Source of the DNA: Cyclobacteriaceae bacterium
GTDB taxonomy: Bacteria; Bacteroidota; Bacteroidia; Cytophagales; Cyclobacteriaceae
Assembly (NCBI GenBank): GCA_025808415.1
Contig: CP075525.1
Coordinates: 3,519,501 to 3,583,500, forward strand
DNA length: 64,000 nt
Direction: 5' to 3'
In this document: in pieces, positions 1 through 12,700 of the stretch
How positions within the stretch are numbered: the first letter of the stretch is position 1
Layout: each line of letters begins with the position of its first letter
The notes under the pieces: generated by a model
What the model was told of the DNA's origin: nothing
Databases searched by the model: none
Seen by the model: only the letters and a program-made list of their open reading frames with translations
Made by a program: the position numbers and the translations under genes

Positions 1-1643
1 CTACCCAGCTTCTCAATTATGATAAAGAACATGACTTTGGCGGGAATATTGGAAAGTGCTCGGCCATAAAACCAAGATTAGAAACGTGGGAAGAGAGAGT
101 AAAACGCATCAAACAACAAATTGATTTTTGGAAGACAAAATCCAAAAGAGCGGCTGATAAAACCTGGAAAGACGATGCCATTCGCCAACGGCACCTGTGG
201 CAAATGGAATTGGATTACTGGCAAATCAAATTGGATAGGTTTACGATTACCGAGATTACAAGTGGATTCAAAAACAGCCAAAAGGTGGACACACAGCTTA
301 TTTCAAAATATGCATTCCATTATTTGAAAACCTATTTTGACAAAGTGGATGTACAGAAGGGAAGCATAACATCGGAATTCAGAAAAATTTACCAACTGCA
401 GCCTCCCGATGAGAAGAAAGATCGAAGCAGACATTCCCACCATGCCAAAGATGCGGCAGTATTAACGCTTATTCCTGTGGCCGCCAAACGCGATGCTATT
501 TTAGAAAGGTATTATGAAGCGAAAGAAAAAAATCCAAAAGCCACATTTAAAGAAGAGCCTTATAAAGGTTTTAAGCGAGAGTTTATTTGGAGTATTAACG
601 ACAATGTTTTGATAAACAACATTACCAACAATCAGGAATTAACACCTGCCAAGCGAAAAGTACGCAAACGCGGTAAAGAAGTATTTATTGAAAAACCGGA
701 TGGAACGAAGGTCAACAAATGGGCAACAGGAGATAGTATCCGGGGGCAACTGCACCAGGAAACTTTTTATGGTGCAATAAAGCCTGCTAGAAAAGGAGAA
801 AAAGGAAATTTATTGAAAGATGAAGAAGGAAAATTCATTCAGGAAGAGAGTTTAAAGTACGTATTAAGAATTCCATTTACCGCTGATTTCACCGGTGTTG
901 ATAAAATAGTTGATGAGGGATTGAAAAAGCAAATAAATGAACACGTTCAAAGAGCTGGGAGTTTTAAGAAAGCTTTTGAAGAAGGTATTTACTTGTTAGA
1001 CAAAAATGGAAAGCCTAACGGAAATAAAATAAGGCATATACGTGTATGGGCAAGTGTTTCGGAGCCCCTGGCAATTAAAAAACAAACCAACCTCTCTGAT
1101 AAAGAATATAAGCAAAGTTATTGGGCGGCTAATGGAGAAAATTTTGCATATGGACTTTATGAAAACAAGCAAAACCAAAGGGGTTTTAGAATATTGAATC
1201 TTTATGATGCTGCGAAATTAAAAAAGACTTCAGCAATTTTAGAAGAAATGTTTGAACCGGAAATCGAAATACAGAAGCCTAAGGCCAGAGTTCAACTAAA
1301 GTATGTGCTCACCTCAGGATTGAAAGTGATTTTCTTAAACGAAAACTTATCCGAGCTTAGAGAGTCGGATGTTGATGAAAAAGAAATTTCTAATCGTCTT
1401 TATGTAATTGAAGGTTTTGAGAAAGACGGTCGTATCAGGTTCAAGCATCATATAGACAGCAGGACTGATAATCATTTGAAAGAACTGGAGGAAAGCTTTG
1501 GTAAGGCAATTTGGCAAGGGTTTTCAAAGATGAATTTCGAATCACCGTATCCTAAATTAAAACTTTCAAAAGACAATCTGAATATTGCAGTCGAAGGTTA
1601 TGATTTTGAAATAAAAATGGACGGAAAAATAAAATGGAGATAG
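1..1643 (+). CDS. cas9: Cas9 endonuclease, type II-C, C-terminal part (5' end outside window)
   Basis: This is the RNA-guided DNA nuclease that cuts invading DNA. The reading frame is open from base 3 to the TAG at 1641-1643, giving about 546 residues. An ATG at 204 is internal, because the preceding frame (QLLNYDKEHDFGG) is clearly coding. The RuvC-III motif HSHHAKDAA is at 432-455, with the catalytic His and Asp present. What follows is the lysine-rich C-terminal half that in Cas9 contains the PAM-interacting domain. The HNH domain, RuvC-I and RuvC-II, and the usual tracrRNA position lie to the left of the window. It is followed by a RAYT transposase and then cas1-cas2 on the same strand. 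No csn2 or cas4 is visible, which fits II-C. Confidence 0.93.
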   Translation, partial: TQLLNYDKEHDFGGNIGKCSAIKPRLETWEERVKRIKQQIDFWKTKSKRAADKTWKDDAIRQRHLWQMELDYWQIKLDRFTITEITSGFKNSQKVDTQLISKYAFHYLKTYFDKVDVQKGSITSEFRKIYQLQPPDEKKDRSRHSHHAKDAAVLTLIPVAAKRDAILERYYEAKEKNPKATFKEEPYKGFKREFIWSINDNVLINNITNNQELTPAKRKVRKRGKEVFIEKPDGTKVNKWATGDSIRGQLHQETFYGAIKPARKGEKGNLLKDEEGKFIQEESLKYVLRIPFTADFTGVDKIVDEGLKKQINEHVQRAGSFKKAFEEGIYLLDKNGKPNGNKIRHIRVWASVSEPLAIKKQTNLSDKEYKQSYWAANGENFAYGLYENKQNQRGFRILNLYDAAKLKKTSAILEEMFEPEIEIQKPKARVQLKYVLTSGLKVIFLNENLSELRESDVDEKEISNRLYVIEGFEKDGRIRFKHHIDSRTDNHLKELEESFGKAIWQGFSKMNFESPYPKLKLSKDNLNIAVEGYDFEIKMDGKIKWR

Positions 1644-1713
1644 GCCTCTACATTAATGACGTTTAAAAGAGTACGAAAAATTTAAACTAATTATATTACT
1701 ATACACACATAGA

Positions 1714-1741
1714 CCAGACAGGTTTTTTAAAACCTGTCTGG
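1714..1741. repeat. REP-like palindrome between cas9 and the RAYT gene
   Basis: The arms CCAGACAGGTTTT (1714-1726) and AAAACCTGTCTGG (1729-1741) are perfect inverted copies around a 2-nt centre. It sits 70 bases after the cas9 stop and 35 bases before the RAYT start. The GACAGGTTTT core recurs inside the RAYT gene. RAYT enzymes are known to act on such palindromes (REPs), so this is a plausible substrate. The hairpin could also help end the cas9 transcript, although no long T-run follows it. Confidence 0.7.
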
Positions 1742-1775
1742 CCTCAGGTCTTAAATATTTAAAATTTTAAAACTG

Positions 1776-2402
1776 GTGGAACCTGGAAAATACTACCACA
1801 TTTACACCCATGCCAATGGCAGCGAAAACCTGTTTCGGGAAGGAGAGAACTACCGTTACTTCCTTCAACGTTTTGGGAGTTTTATTCCACCTGTAGCGCA
1901 TACGCTGGCCTACTGCCTTATGCCCAACCACCTGCACCTGTTGGTGCAAATCAAAAATGAAAGCAGCCTGGCCGAGGCATTGAAAGAATTGAAAAGGATT
2001 AGAACTACAGATCTGACAGGTTTTAAAAACCTGTCAGATCTTGATTTCGCAAACCTGTCAGGTCTTACGGTACTCCAGTTTAGCCACCTTTTCAATGCCT
2101 ACTCCAAGGCCTATAATAAAATGTACAATCGCATGGGCTCATTGTTCACCCGTTCGTTTCACCGCAAAGAAATCCAAAGCGATCAGCAACTTACATCCGT
2201 TATACGCTACATCCACTATAATCCGGTTGGCCATGGTTTTACCAAACACCCGGGAGAGTGGCCTTGGAGTTCATACACTACCTTGCTTTCACGCAACAAG
2301 CCCGATTGGTTAGCAGGCGAGTGGCTGATCCAATGGTTTGGCAGCCTTACCGAATTTCAAAAAATGCATGAACCGCCCGTGAAAAATCCTGAAAGCACCT
2401 GA
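1776..2402 (+). CDS. REP-associated tyrosine transposase (RAYT, Y1/HUH family)
   Basis: This is a single-strand DNA transposase of the TnpA-REP group, 208 aa. The start is a GTG at 1776. The N-terminus MEPGKYYHIYTHANG is the typical family start. The HUH metal site reads MPNHLHLLVQI. The tyrosine-containing helix lies around AYSKAYNKMYNRMGSLF, followed by HYNPVGHGF and WPWSSY, which are also family hallmarks. About 20 residues in the middle (TTDLTGFKNLSDLDFANLSG) are encoded by palindromic REP-like DNA. The gene lies between cas9 and cas1, 20 bases upstream of cas1 and in the same direction, an unusual place. Whether it is active, or co-transcribed with cas1-cas2, cannot be told here. Confidence 0.9.
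   Translation: MEPGKYYHIYTHANGSENLFREGENYRYFLQRFGSFIPPVAHTLAYCLMPNHLHLLVQIKNESSLAEALKELKRIRTTDLTGFKNLSDLDFANLSGLTVLQFSHLFNAYSKAYNKMYNRMGSLFTRSFHRKEIQSDQQLTSVIRYIHYNPVGHGFTKHPGEWPWSSYTTLLSRNKPDWLAGEWLIQWFGSLTEFQKMHEPPVKNPEST
2010..2066. repeat. REP-like palindrome inside the RAYT coding sequence
   Basis: Two perfect 15-nt arms (2010-2024 and 2026-2040) contain GATCTGACAGGTTTT and its inverse around one central base. A third half-copy, AAACCTGTCAGGTCTT, follows at 2051-2066. The stretch keeps the frame open and adds residues not expected in the RAYT fold core. The core matches the palindrome at 1714-1741. Confidence 0.75.
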
Positions 2403-2422
2403 ATTCAGTAAACCTCATCGTC

Positions 2423-3690
<1,268 letters not shown>

Positions 3691-3719
3691 GGTTCCGGAG
3701 GCTTCTTTTGACATGAATG

Positions 3720-3745
3720 AGCGGTTTTTTTCTGTAAAAACCGCT
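3720..3745 (+). terminator. Hairpin after cas2
   Basis: Arms AGCGGTTTTT (3720-3729) and AAAAACCGCT (3736-3745) form a 10-bp stem with a 6-nt loop. It lies between the cas2 stop and the first CRISPR repeat. There is no T-tract after the stem on the plus strand, but the A-rich/T-rich arms make it nearly symmetrical, so it may act in either direction, including on array transcripts coming from the right. Confidence 0.5.
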
Positions 3746-3782
3746 GCAACTGGTTGGTATTCATAGCCCCAGGCCTAAATGG
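3746..3782. other. Short spacer between hairpin and array, candidate leader end
   Basis: These 37 bases separate the hairpin from the first repeat. The repeat beside it is intact while the repeat at the opposite end of the array is degenerate, so this side is the more likely site of new spacer integration. No leader motif is recognised. The assignment rests only on that polarity argument. Confidence 0.3.
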
Positions 3783-6700
3783 CATGTCAAAGATCGTTTA
3801 CTGAAAGCAAATCACAACGTTGTGATTATGATTTCCATATTTTTTGAACATGTCAAAGATCGTTTACTGAAAGCAAATCACAACTCGATTGAACCAGTAG
3901 AACCAAGGGCAGCACATGTCAAAGATCGTTTACTGAAAGCAAATCACAACATAATAGAGGCTGCTAGCGTGTCACCTTTGCATGTCAAAGATCGTTTACT
4001 GAAAGCAAATCACAACAATTACCTTTCCTTCATGAAGGACTGCTTTCATGTCAAAGATCGTTTACTGAAAGCAAATCACAACGTGCGTGTTTCTTTTCAT
4101 AAAAAAGAAAGGCATGTCAAAGATCGTTTACTGAAAGCAAATCACAACCATGTGGTAAGGATGTAAACCTGCAGGATTCATGTCAAAGATCGTTTACTGA
4201 AAGCAAATCACAACGTAGTGGCGTGAACCTTGCGAATTCATTAGCATGTCAAAGATCGTTTACTGAAAGCAAATCACAACAGCCGATTAGCAACGGTATA
4301 TTTATTTCGACATGTCAAAGATCGTTTACTGAAAGCAAATCACAACAATGAAGGCGATCAGCCTCAGCAAAATAAGCATGTCAAAGATCGTTTACTGAAA
4401 GCAAATCACAACTGTATGTTACTTCATTTGTAACTACATACGCATGTCAAAGATCGTTTACTGAAAGCAAATCACAACGGATCACCGTTTGCATCTGTTC
4501 CAACAAAGCATGTCAAAGATCGTTTACTGAAAGCAAATCACAACACCGGTGGAACAATTGAAATCAGAACTGGCATGTCAAAGATCGTTTACTGAAAGCA
4601 AATCACAACGTTGATGGCAATTCAATAACACCGGTTAACATGTCAAAGATCGTTTACTGAAAGCAAATCACAACAAGGACTATGAGATGATAAACCATAT
4701 CAGCATGTCAAAGATCGTTTACTGAAAGCAAATCACAACCTGTAAGGTTATGGCGCTGCGTGTTACGGTCATGTCAAAGATCGTTTACTGAAAGCAAATC
4801 ACAACAATAAGCCGGTACGGCCTTCGGTAAATTTCCATGTCAAAGATCGTTTACTGAAAGCAAATCACAACTAATTACCTTCAGCTACCCATAACCATTA
4901 CCATGTCAAAGATCGTTTACTGAAAGCAAATCACAACAGTTTACTTTTTTCTTTGTAAAATACCAACATGTCAAAGATCGTTTACTGAAAGCAAATCACA
5001 ACTATTTCGGTTTTGTGCCACCCATGGACCGTCATGTCAAAGATCGTTTACTGAAAGCAAATCACAACCAAAGACTTGCTGCCTGAAGTATGCCGCACAT
5101 GTCAAAGATCGTTTACTGAAAGCAAATCACAACCATACGGTCTTGTAGTTGCTCACCAGTACTCATGTCAAAGATCGTTTACTGAAAGCAAATCACAACT
5201 GAAACACGATAGTTAATTCCTGCCGATGACATGTCAAAGATCGTTTACTGAAAGCAAATCACAACCAACCAATGCTTCATATTTATCTTTCGCTCATGTC
5301 AAAGATCGTTTACTGAAAGCAAATCACAACAATAAGCCGGTACGGCCTTCGGTAAATTTCTCATGTCAAAGATCGTTTACTGAAAGCAAATCACAACATC
5401 GCTGTTAAGGCGGTGAAATTCTTTTTTCATGTCAAAGATCGTTTACTGAAAGCAAATCACAACAAGTGTGAACAGGTAACCGTTGGTTACTTGCATGTCA
5501 AAGATCGTTTACTGAAAGCAAATCACAACTGTCTGTGCGCCTCCCAGCACGTTTACCCGCATGTCAAAGATCGTTTACTGAAAGCAAATCACAACCATTT
5601 CGTGTTGCGGGTTACGGGTTGCAGCATGTCAAAGATCGTTTACTGAAAGCAAATCACAACTTCTTTTGCTGTGTTCGTTTCGTCTAACACATGTCAAAGA
5701 TCGTTTACTGAAAGCAAATCACAACTGACGGAGTTTGTGCCGCACTGTTGATGAACATGTCAAAGATCGTTTACTGAAAGCAAATCACAACGCTGGAGTT
5801 GTTTCAACGTTCAATACCACGCATGTCAAAGATCGTTTACTGAAAGCAAATCACAACAATAGCATCGTTTACCGTTTCGTGGAGCAGCATGTCAAAGATC
5901 GTTTACTGAAAGCAAATCACAACATTGCCCTACCCTTATTTTTCTGAATCCCGCATGTCAAAGATCGTTTACTGAAAGCAAATCACAACGTGCGCGAGTT
6001 TACTCAAATGGGTTTTCCGCATGTCAAAGATCGTTTACTGAAAGCAAATCACAACCAAGTGCGCAAATACTTAATAGTGTGGCAACATGTCAAAGATCGT
6101 TTACTGAAAGCAAATCACAACTTAAACTTAGCAAGTAATCAAATCCAAAATCATGTCAAAGATCGTTTACTGAAAGCAAATCACAACCCAAATTTTTGCA
6201 CCTTGTGCAACGAAATGCATGTCAAAGATCGTTTACTGAAAGCAAATCACAACCTTTGGACGGTTGTAAACGGTGGCGATTTCCATGTCAAAGATCGTTT
6301 ACTGAAAGCAAATCACAACGCTGCAATCATCGTCCGTGTATTTCGCGGACATGTCAAAGATCGTTTACTGAAAGCAAATCACAACCACTGTTGATGAATT
6401 CCCAAATAACGTTTTCATGTCAAAGATCGTTTACTGAAAGCAAATCACAACTTAAATAATGTATTTGCCGTTATTCTTAAACATGTCAAAGATCGTTTAC
6501 TGAAAGCAAATCACAACAAAGCCCCTACGCGCAAATAAATTCAAGAACATGTCAAAGATCGTTTACTGAAAGCAAATCACAACTATCTATCTCTACTTTC
6601 TCTTTCCTCTCTACATGTCAAAGATCGTTTACTGAAAGCAAATCACAACTATATTTTTTTGCAATTACATCTTTACATTCATGTCAAAGATCGTTTACTG

Positions 6701-9700
6701 AAAGCAAATCACAACCTTACATTTAAAGCTGTTGTGGTTTGTCCGCATGTCAAAGATCGTTTACTGAAAGCAAATCACAACTTCTCTTGTTTCTTCAATG
6801 CCATGTAGTGGCATGTCAAAGATCGTTTACTGAAAGCAAATCACAACCACGCAATGTCAGTTCCATCACTTGTTAATCATGTCAAAGATCGTTTACTGAA
6901 AGCAAATCACAACTGTAGATGCCGCTAACCGTGTTTATGGAACCATGTCAAAGATCGTTTACTGAAAGCAAATCACAACGTGTGTCAAAGCCTCCAAAGT
7001 TAGCTGTTACATGTCAAAGATCGTTTACTGAAAGCAAATCACAACTAAAAAGAATCCTACATGGCCGGTTGTTGCCATGTCAAAGATCGTTTACTGAAAG
7101 CAAATCACAACCTCAAACGATCGGGCAAGGGCTGAAGCTGCATGTCAAAGATCGTTTACTGAAAGCAAATCACAACCGCCAAGCCTTTGCCGCCCACATT
7201 GCGCGGCATGTCAAAGATCGTTTACTGAAAGCAAATCACAACCAGACAGAGTCAGGATATACTCCAGAACTTCATGTCAAAGATCGTTTACTGAAAGCAA
7301 ATCACAACTGCTGAAATTGTCAACAAATCGCCTTATCTCATGTCAAAGATCGTTTACTGAAAGCAAATCACAACATTGTCGTTCTTGTGGTTATGCTGAT
7401 AATCCATGTCAAAGATCGTTTACTGAAAGCAAATCACAACAAACCTAAGCGTATGGAGTAGTAATTATCACATGTCAAAGATCGTTTACTGAAAGCAAAT
7501 CACAACCTTGCCCCTGATGGCATTATTACCGTTGTGCATGTCAAAGATCGTTTACTGAAAGCAAATCACAACTAAAAAGAATCCTACATGGCCGGTTGTT
7601 GCCATGTCAAAGATCGTTTACTGAAAGCAAATCACAACTGAAACACGATAGTTAATTCCTGCCGATGACATGTCAAAGATCGTTTACTGAAAGCAAATCA
7701 CAACCGTCAGCGTTTACAGGGTCAATAACAGTACCATGTCAAAGATCGTTTACTGAAAGCAAATCACAACATCAATCTCCCATGAATAATTTTCCTGCTC
7801 CATGTCAAAGATCGTTTACTGAAAGCAAATCACAACTACGTCAATCATAGACCATGTTTCTGTTTACATGTCAAAGATCGTTTACTGAAAGCAAATCACA
7901 ACTATATGGTCTCTCATTTCACGGTCTGAAATCATGTCAAAGATCGTTTACTGAAAGCAAATCACAACCTGGCGTTCTTATTGAATGCCGGTTTTATACA
8001 TGTCAAAGATCGTTTACTGAAAGCAAATCACAACTTAGAAATGTTTAAGTAATTTAGATTATGGCATGTCAAAGATCGTTTACTGAAAGCAAATCACAAC
8101 GTTGAAGGTTATTTGGACGTAATTAAAATCATGTCAAAGATCGTTTACTGAAAGCAAATCACAACGCAAAGGTGATGAACTTTGCAAACCAGCCACATGT
8201 CAAAGATCGTTTACTGAAAGCAAATCACAACGTGGTAGCCTTTAGGTAGTTTCGCTATTTCCATGTCAAAGATCGTTTACTGAAAGCAAATCACAACACC
8301 AAATTCCGCTGTAAGTTCTCTTTCTTTCATGTCAAAGATCGTTTACTGAAAGCAAATCACAACCGGCTTTTGAGCAGTATGGTCACGGCCTAACATGTCA
8401 AAGATCGTTTACTGAAAGCAAATCACAACGCTTATGCTTGGCAGCGATTACATATATTCATGTCAAAGATCGTTTACTGAAAGCAAATCACAACGCCAGG
8501 GTGCGCACCGTTAAGCCAGTGCCCCATGTCAAAGATCGTTTACTGAAAGCAAATCACAACGAAGTATATACAACTGCATTAACTACAACGCATGTCAAAG
8601 ATCGTTTACTGAAAGCAAATCACAACTCCGAGTTCTGTGTTGCATTCGGATATTGACATGTCAAAGATCGTTTACTGAAAGCAAATCACAACGACCAATC
8701 AATATCATCAATATTGATAAAGCATGTCAAAGATCGTTTACTGAAAGCAAATCACAACATGGCGGTTTACCAGCACCTTTCCATCGTTCATGTCAAAGAT
8801 CGTTTACTGAAAGCAAATCACAACATTAATCCTTGGAATGGAACAACAAATGAACATGTCAAAGATCGTTTACTGAAAGCAAATCACAACCGAAACCCGC
8901 AACCCGCGACAAGGCCACCGCATGTCAAAGATCGTTTACTGAAAGCAAATCACAACAATGTGTTGTTTAGTTTCCATTCCTTCGGACATGTCAAAGATCG
9001 TTTACTGAAAGCAAATCACAACTATGGCACCATCACTAATACGCAAAAATCCCATGTCAAAGATCGTTTACTGAAAGCAAATCACAACCAATTGCTTGAA
9101 ATACTCAGGTTCTTTATCATGTCAAAGATCGTTTACTGAAAGCAAATCACAACCACAATGCCCTTGTAATGAAATACGCGAAGCATGTCAAAGATCGTTT
9201 ACTGAAAGCAAATCACAACTTATTTTTTTCTGATGTGCCCTGGAAAAACATGTCAAAGATCGTTTACTGAAAGCAAATCACAACTTAATGCTTTTCACGG
9301 ATTGTAAGGAATGGCATGTCAAAGATCGTTTACTGAAAGCAAATCACAACACAAAGTTGATTCAGATGACCCGAACTTTACATGTCAAAGATCGTTTACT
9401 GAAAGCAAATCACAACAATTCAACTTCTGTACTTTCGTTCTTGTTTCATGTCAAAGATCGTTTACTGAAAGCAAATCACAACATAAAGAATACGAAGGGC
9501 AAAGCCAGGGAACATGTCAAAGATCGTTTACTGAAAGCAAATCACAACTCGCTCATATCGCATTTGTCAGCTATGCTCCATGTCAAAGATCGTTTACTGA
9601 AAGCAAATCACAACACCATAACCTCAGCATATACCAACCTATACATGTCAAAGATCGTTTACTGAAAGCAAATCACAACAAATGGTGCTGGGTAATCCCT

Positions 9701-12700
9701 CAATGCCCGCATGTCAAAGATCGTTTACTGAAAGCAAATCACAACTACCGAATGTATCTTGATTCTGCTTCAATACATGTCAAAGATCGTTTACTGAAAG
9801 CAAATCACAACTCTCTCGGGGTATTGGCGTTCGTTGCCCCTCATGTCAAAGATCGTTTACTGAAAGCAAATCACAACGGAGGCGCACAGACCGCCTACAT
9901 TCAACGCATGTCAAAGATCGTTTACTGAAAGCAAATCACAACAGCTTCTTAGCTCTCTGATTAAGTCAATCTCATGTCAAAGATCGTTTACTGAAAGCAA
10001 ATCACAACTATATCCAAAAGCTCGTCTAAATTCATTTCCATGTCAAAGATCGTTTACTGAAAGCAAATCACAACCTTGCGCCCGATGGCATGATTACTGT
10101 AGTGCATGTCAAAGATCGTTTACTGAAAGCAAATCACAACCCTATCGCGAAACAACAGACCTTACTCAGACATGTCAAAGATCGTTTACTGAAAGCAAAT
10201 CACAACAAGGTTATCGCCTGTTGCCATGGCAACAGCCATGTCAAAGATCGTTTACTGAAAGCAAATCACAACTCGCCTTAATTTTGCCTTTTATTGTAAC
10301 ACCATGTCAAAGATCGTTTACTGAAAGCAAATCACAACTATCAACCCGCACTTCCAACCACTTGTGTTCATGTCAAAGATCGTTTACTGAAAGCAAATCA
10401 CAACTATGCTTGTGTATTGACAGTACAATGCTACCATGTCAAAGATCGTTTACTGAAAGCAAATCACAACGAAAAACACAAACTTGCCAGCGACATCATG
10501 CATGTCAAAGATCGTTTACTGAAAGCAAATCACAACATAGTTTTTAATGTTTAAATTTTCTCAAATCATGTCAAAGATCGTTTACTGAAAGCAAATCACA
10601 ACCAGCATAGGGTTGCTAATATGGCCGACTCGCATGTCAAAGATCGTTTACTGAAAGCAAATCACAACTTTATTGGTTAGACCACTCTTGGAAAAAACCA
10701 TGTCAAAGATCGTTTACTGAAAGCAAATCACAACATGAAGATAAAAGAAACACGGGGGCGCAAGCATGTCAAAGATCGTTTACTGAAAGCAAATCACAAC
10801 TTAAACGTGCAGCGGGAAATCAATGACGAACATGTCAAAGATCGTTTACTGAAAGCAAATCACAACAGGATCACTGTAGGTCCACGAAGCCGGCAACATG
10901 TCAAAGATCGTTTACTGAAAGCAAATCACAACCCTAACCGGCAACACAGCCAATAGGGGTGTCATGTCAAAGATCGTTTACTGAAAGCAAATCACAACAA
11001 GAAGGTTATTTATAAGTGCATCGGATAGCATGTCAAAGATCGTTTACTGAAAGCAAATCACAACTCTTACCATTAGCATCCTCATGAAGATCATCATGTC
11101 AAAGATCGTTTACTGAAAGCAAATCACAACATTCACAACCGGTTCAGGAATAAACATTAACATGTCAAAGATCGTTTACTGAAAGCAAATCACAACTACG
11201 AATTGCTGTGGCTCGCCTAATTGGGCCATGTCAAAGATCGTTTACTGAAAGCAAATCACAACTTATAGCTGATCGTAAAATCTGAAAGTGATCATGTCAA
11301 AGATCGTTTACTGAAAGCAAATCACAACAGGCGGTCCAGTGCGTTACTGAATGCCCTCATGTCAAAGATCGTTTACTGAAAGCAAATCACAACAAGACAG
11401 CAACAACACTGACTACTAACGTACATGTCAAAGATCGTTTACTGAAAGCAAATCACAACAGGATTACAGAGATAAACAAGGTCAACAGCCATGTCAAAGA
11501 TCGTTTACTGAAAGCAAATCACAACGGTTGTTGAAGGATCACCTACGGCAGATTTCATGTCAAAGATCGTTTACTGAAAGCAAATCACAACCTTCATCGT
11601 TGTACCGTCACCCGTGCGGCTCATGTCAAAGATCGTTTACTGAAAGCAAATCACAACTATAAGCACACGGGTGCTATAGCATCTTTACATGTCAAAGATC
11701 GTTTACTGAAAGCAAATCACAACGCTGAGGGGTTAATTATAGCCCTTTTGCTGCATGTCAAAGATCGTTTACTGAAAGCAAATCACAACGCTTCAGCGTC
11801 AAAGTGCCCGGCCAGCAGCCATGTCAAAGATCGTTTACTGAAAGCAAATCACAACTTGCTTGGTCAAGTATTGATAACGTGGCGACATGTCAAAGATCGT
11901 TTACTGAAAGCAAATCACAACACTATGATGATGGTTCTATATATTCAAGTCATGTCAAAGATCGTTTACTGAAAGCAAATCACAACAGAAACGGAAAGTA
12001 TGTTTCACGTTACTCTCATGTCAAAGATCGTTTACTGAAAGCAAATCACAACGGTTGAATATTTTTCAATTATTTTTGCCGTCATGTCAAAGATCGTTTA
12101 CTGAAAGCAAATCACAACCCCTTCCGGTTTATACACAAAAGCATTAGCCATGTCAAAGATCGTTTACTGAAAGCAAATCACAACTATGAATTGGAGGTAC
12201 CTATCTATATTCGACATGTCAAAGATCGTTTACTGAAAGCAAATCACAACTGTTTGCAAACATGGGTAAAATTTTGACCGCATGTCAAAGATCGTTTACT
12301 GAAAGCAAATCACAACACAATGGTGTCTCGTAAATTCACGTTACGCATGTCAAAGATCGTTTACTGAAAGCAAATCACAACAACGAAATGCCGGAATAGG
12401 GATTATTTCACCATGTCAAAGATCGTTTACTGAAAGCAAATCACAACAGTATCAATACAACATCGTGAAAGTAAGTGCATGTCAAAGATCGTTTACTGAA
12501 AGCAAATCACAACTACAATCCTCTTGACACCACCGTTAGCATACATGTCAAAGATCGTTTACTGAAAGCAAATCACAACATTATCGTTAGGGTTTTGCGC
12601 GGTGGCGTTCATGTCAAAGATCGTTTACTGAAAGCAAATCACAACTATTACGATGATAGTTACCTACCAAGTCAAACATGTCAAAGATCGTTTACTGAAA

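Noticed and set aside
3707..3715. TTTGACATG, inverse-oriented match to the repeat end, as a possible tracrRNA anti-repeat
   Set aside because: Only nine bases match and the tail would run into cas2 antisense. The tracrRNA is more likely upstream of cas9, outside the window.
5596..8920. Spacers 5596-5624 and 8891-8920 look alike in opposite orientation
   Set aside because: The likeness is limited to a CAACCCG-rich stretch and the mismatches follow no codon pattern, so a common target is not supported.
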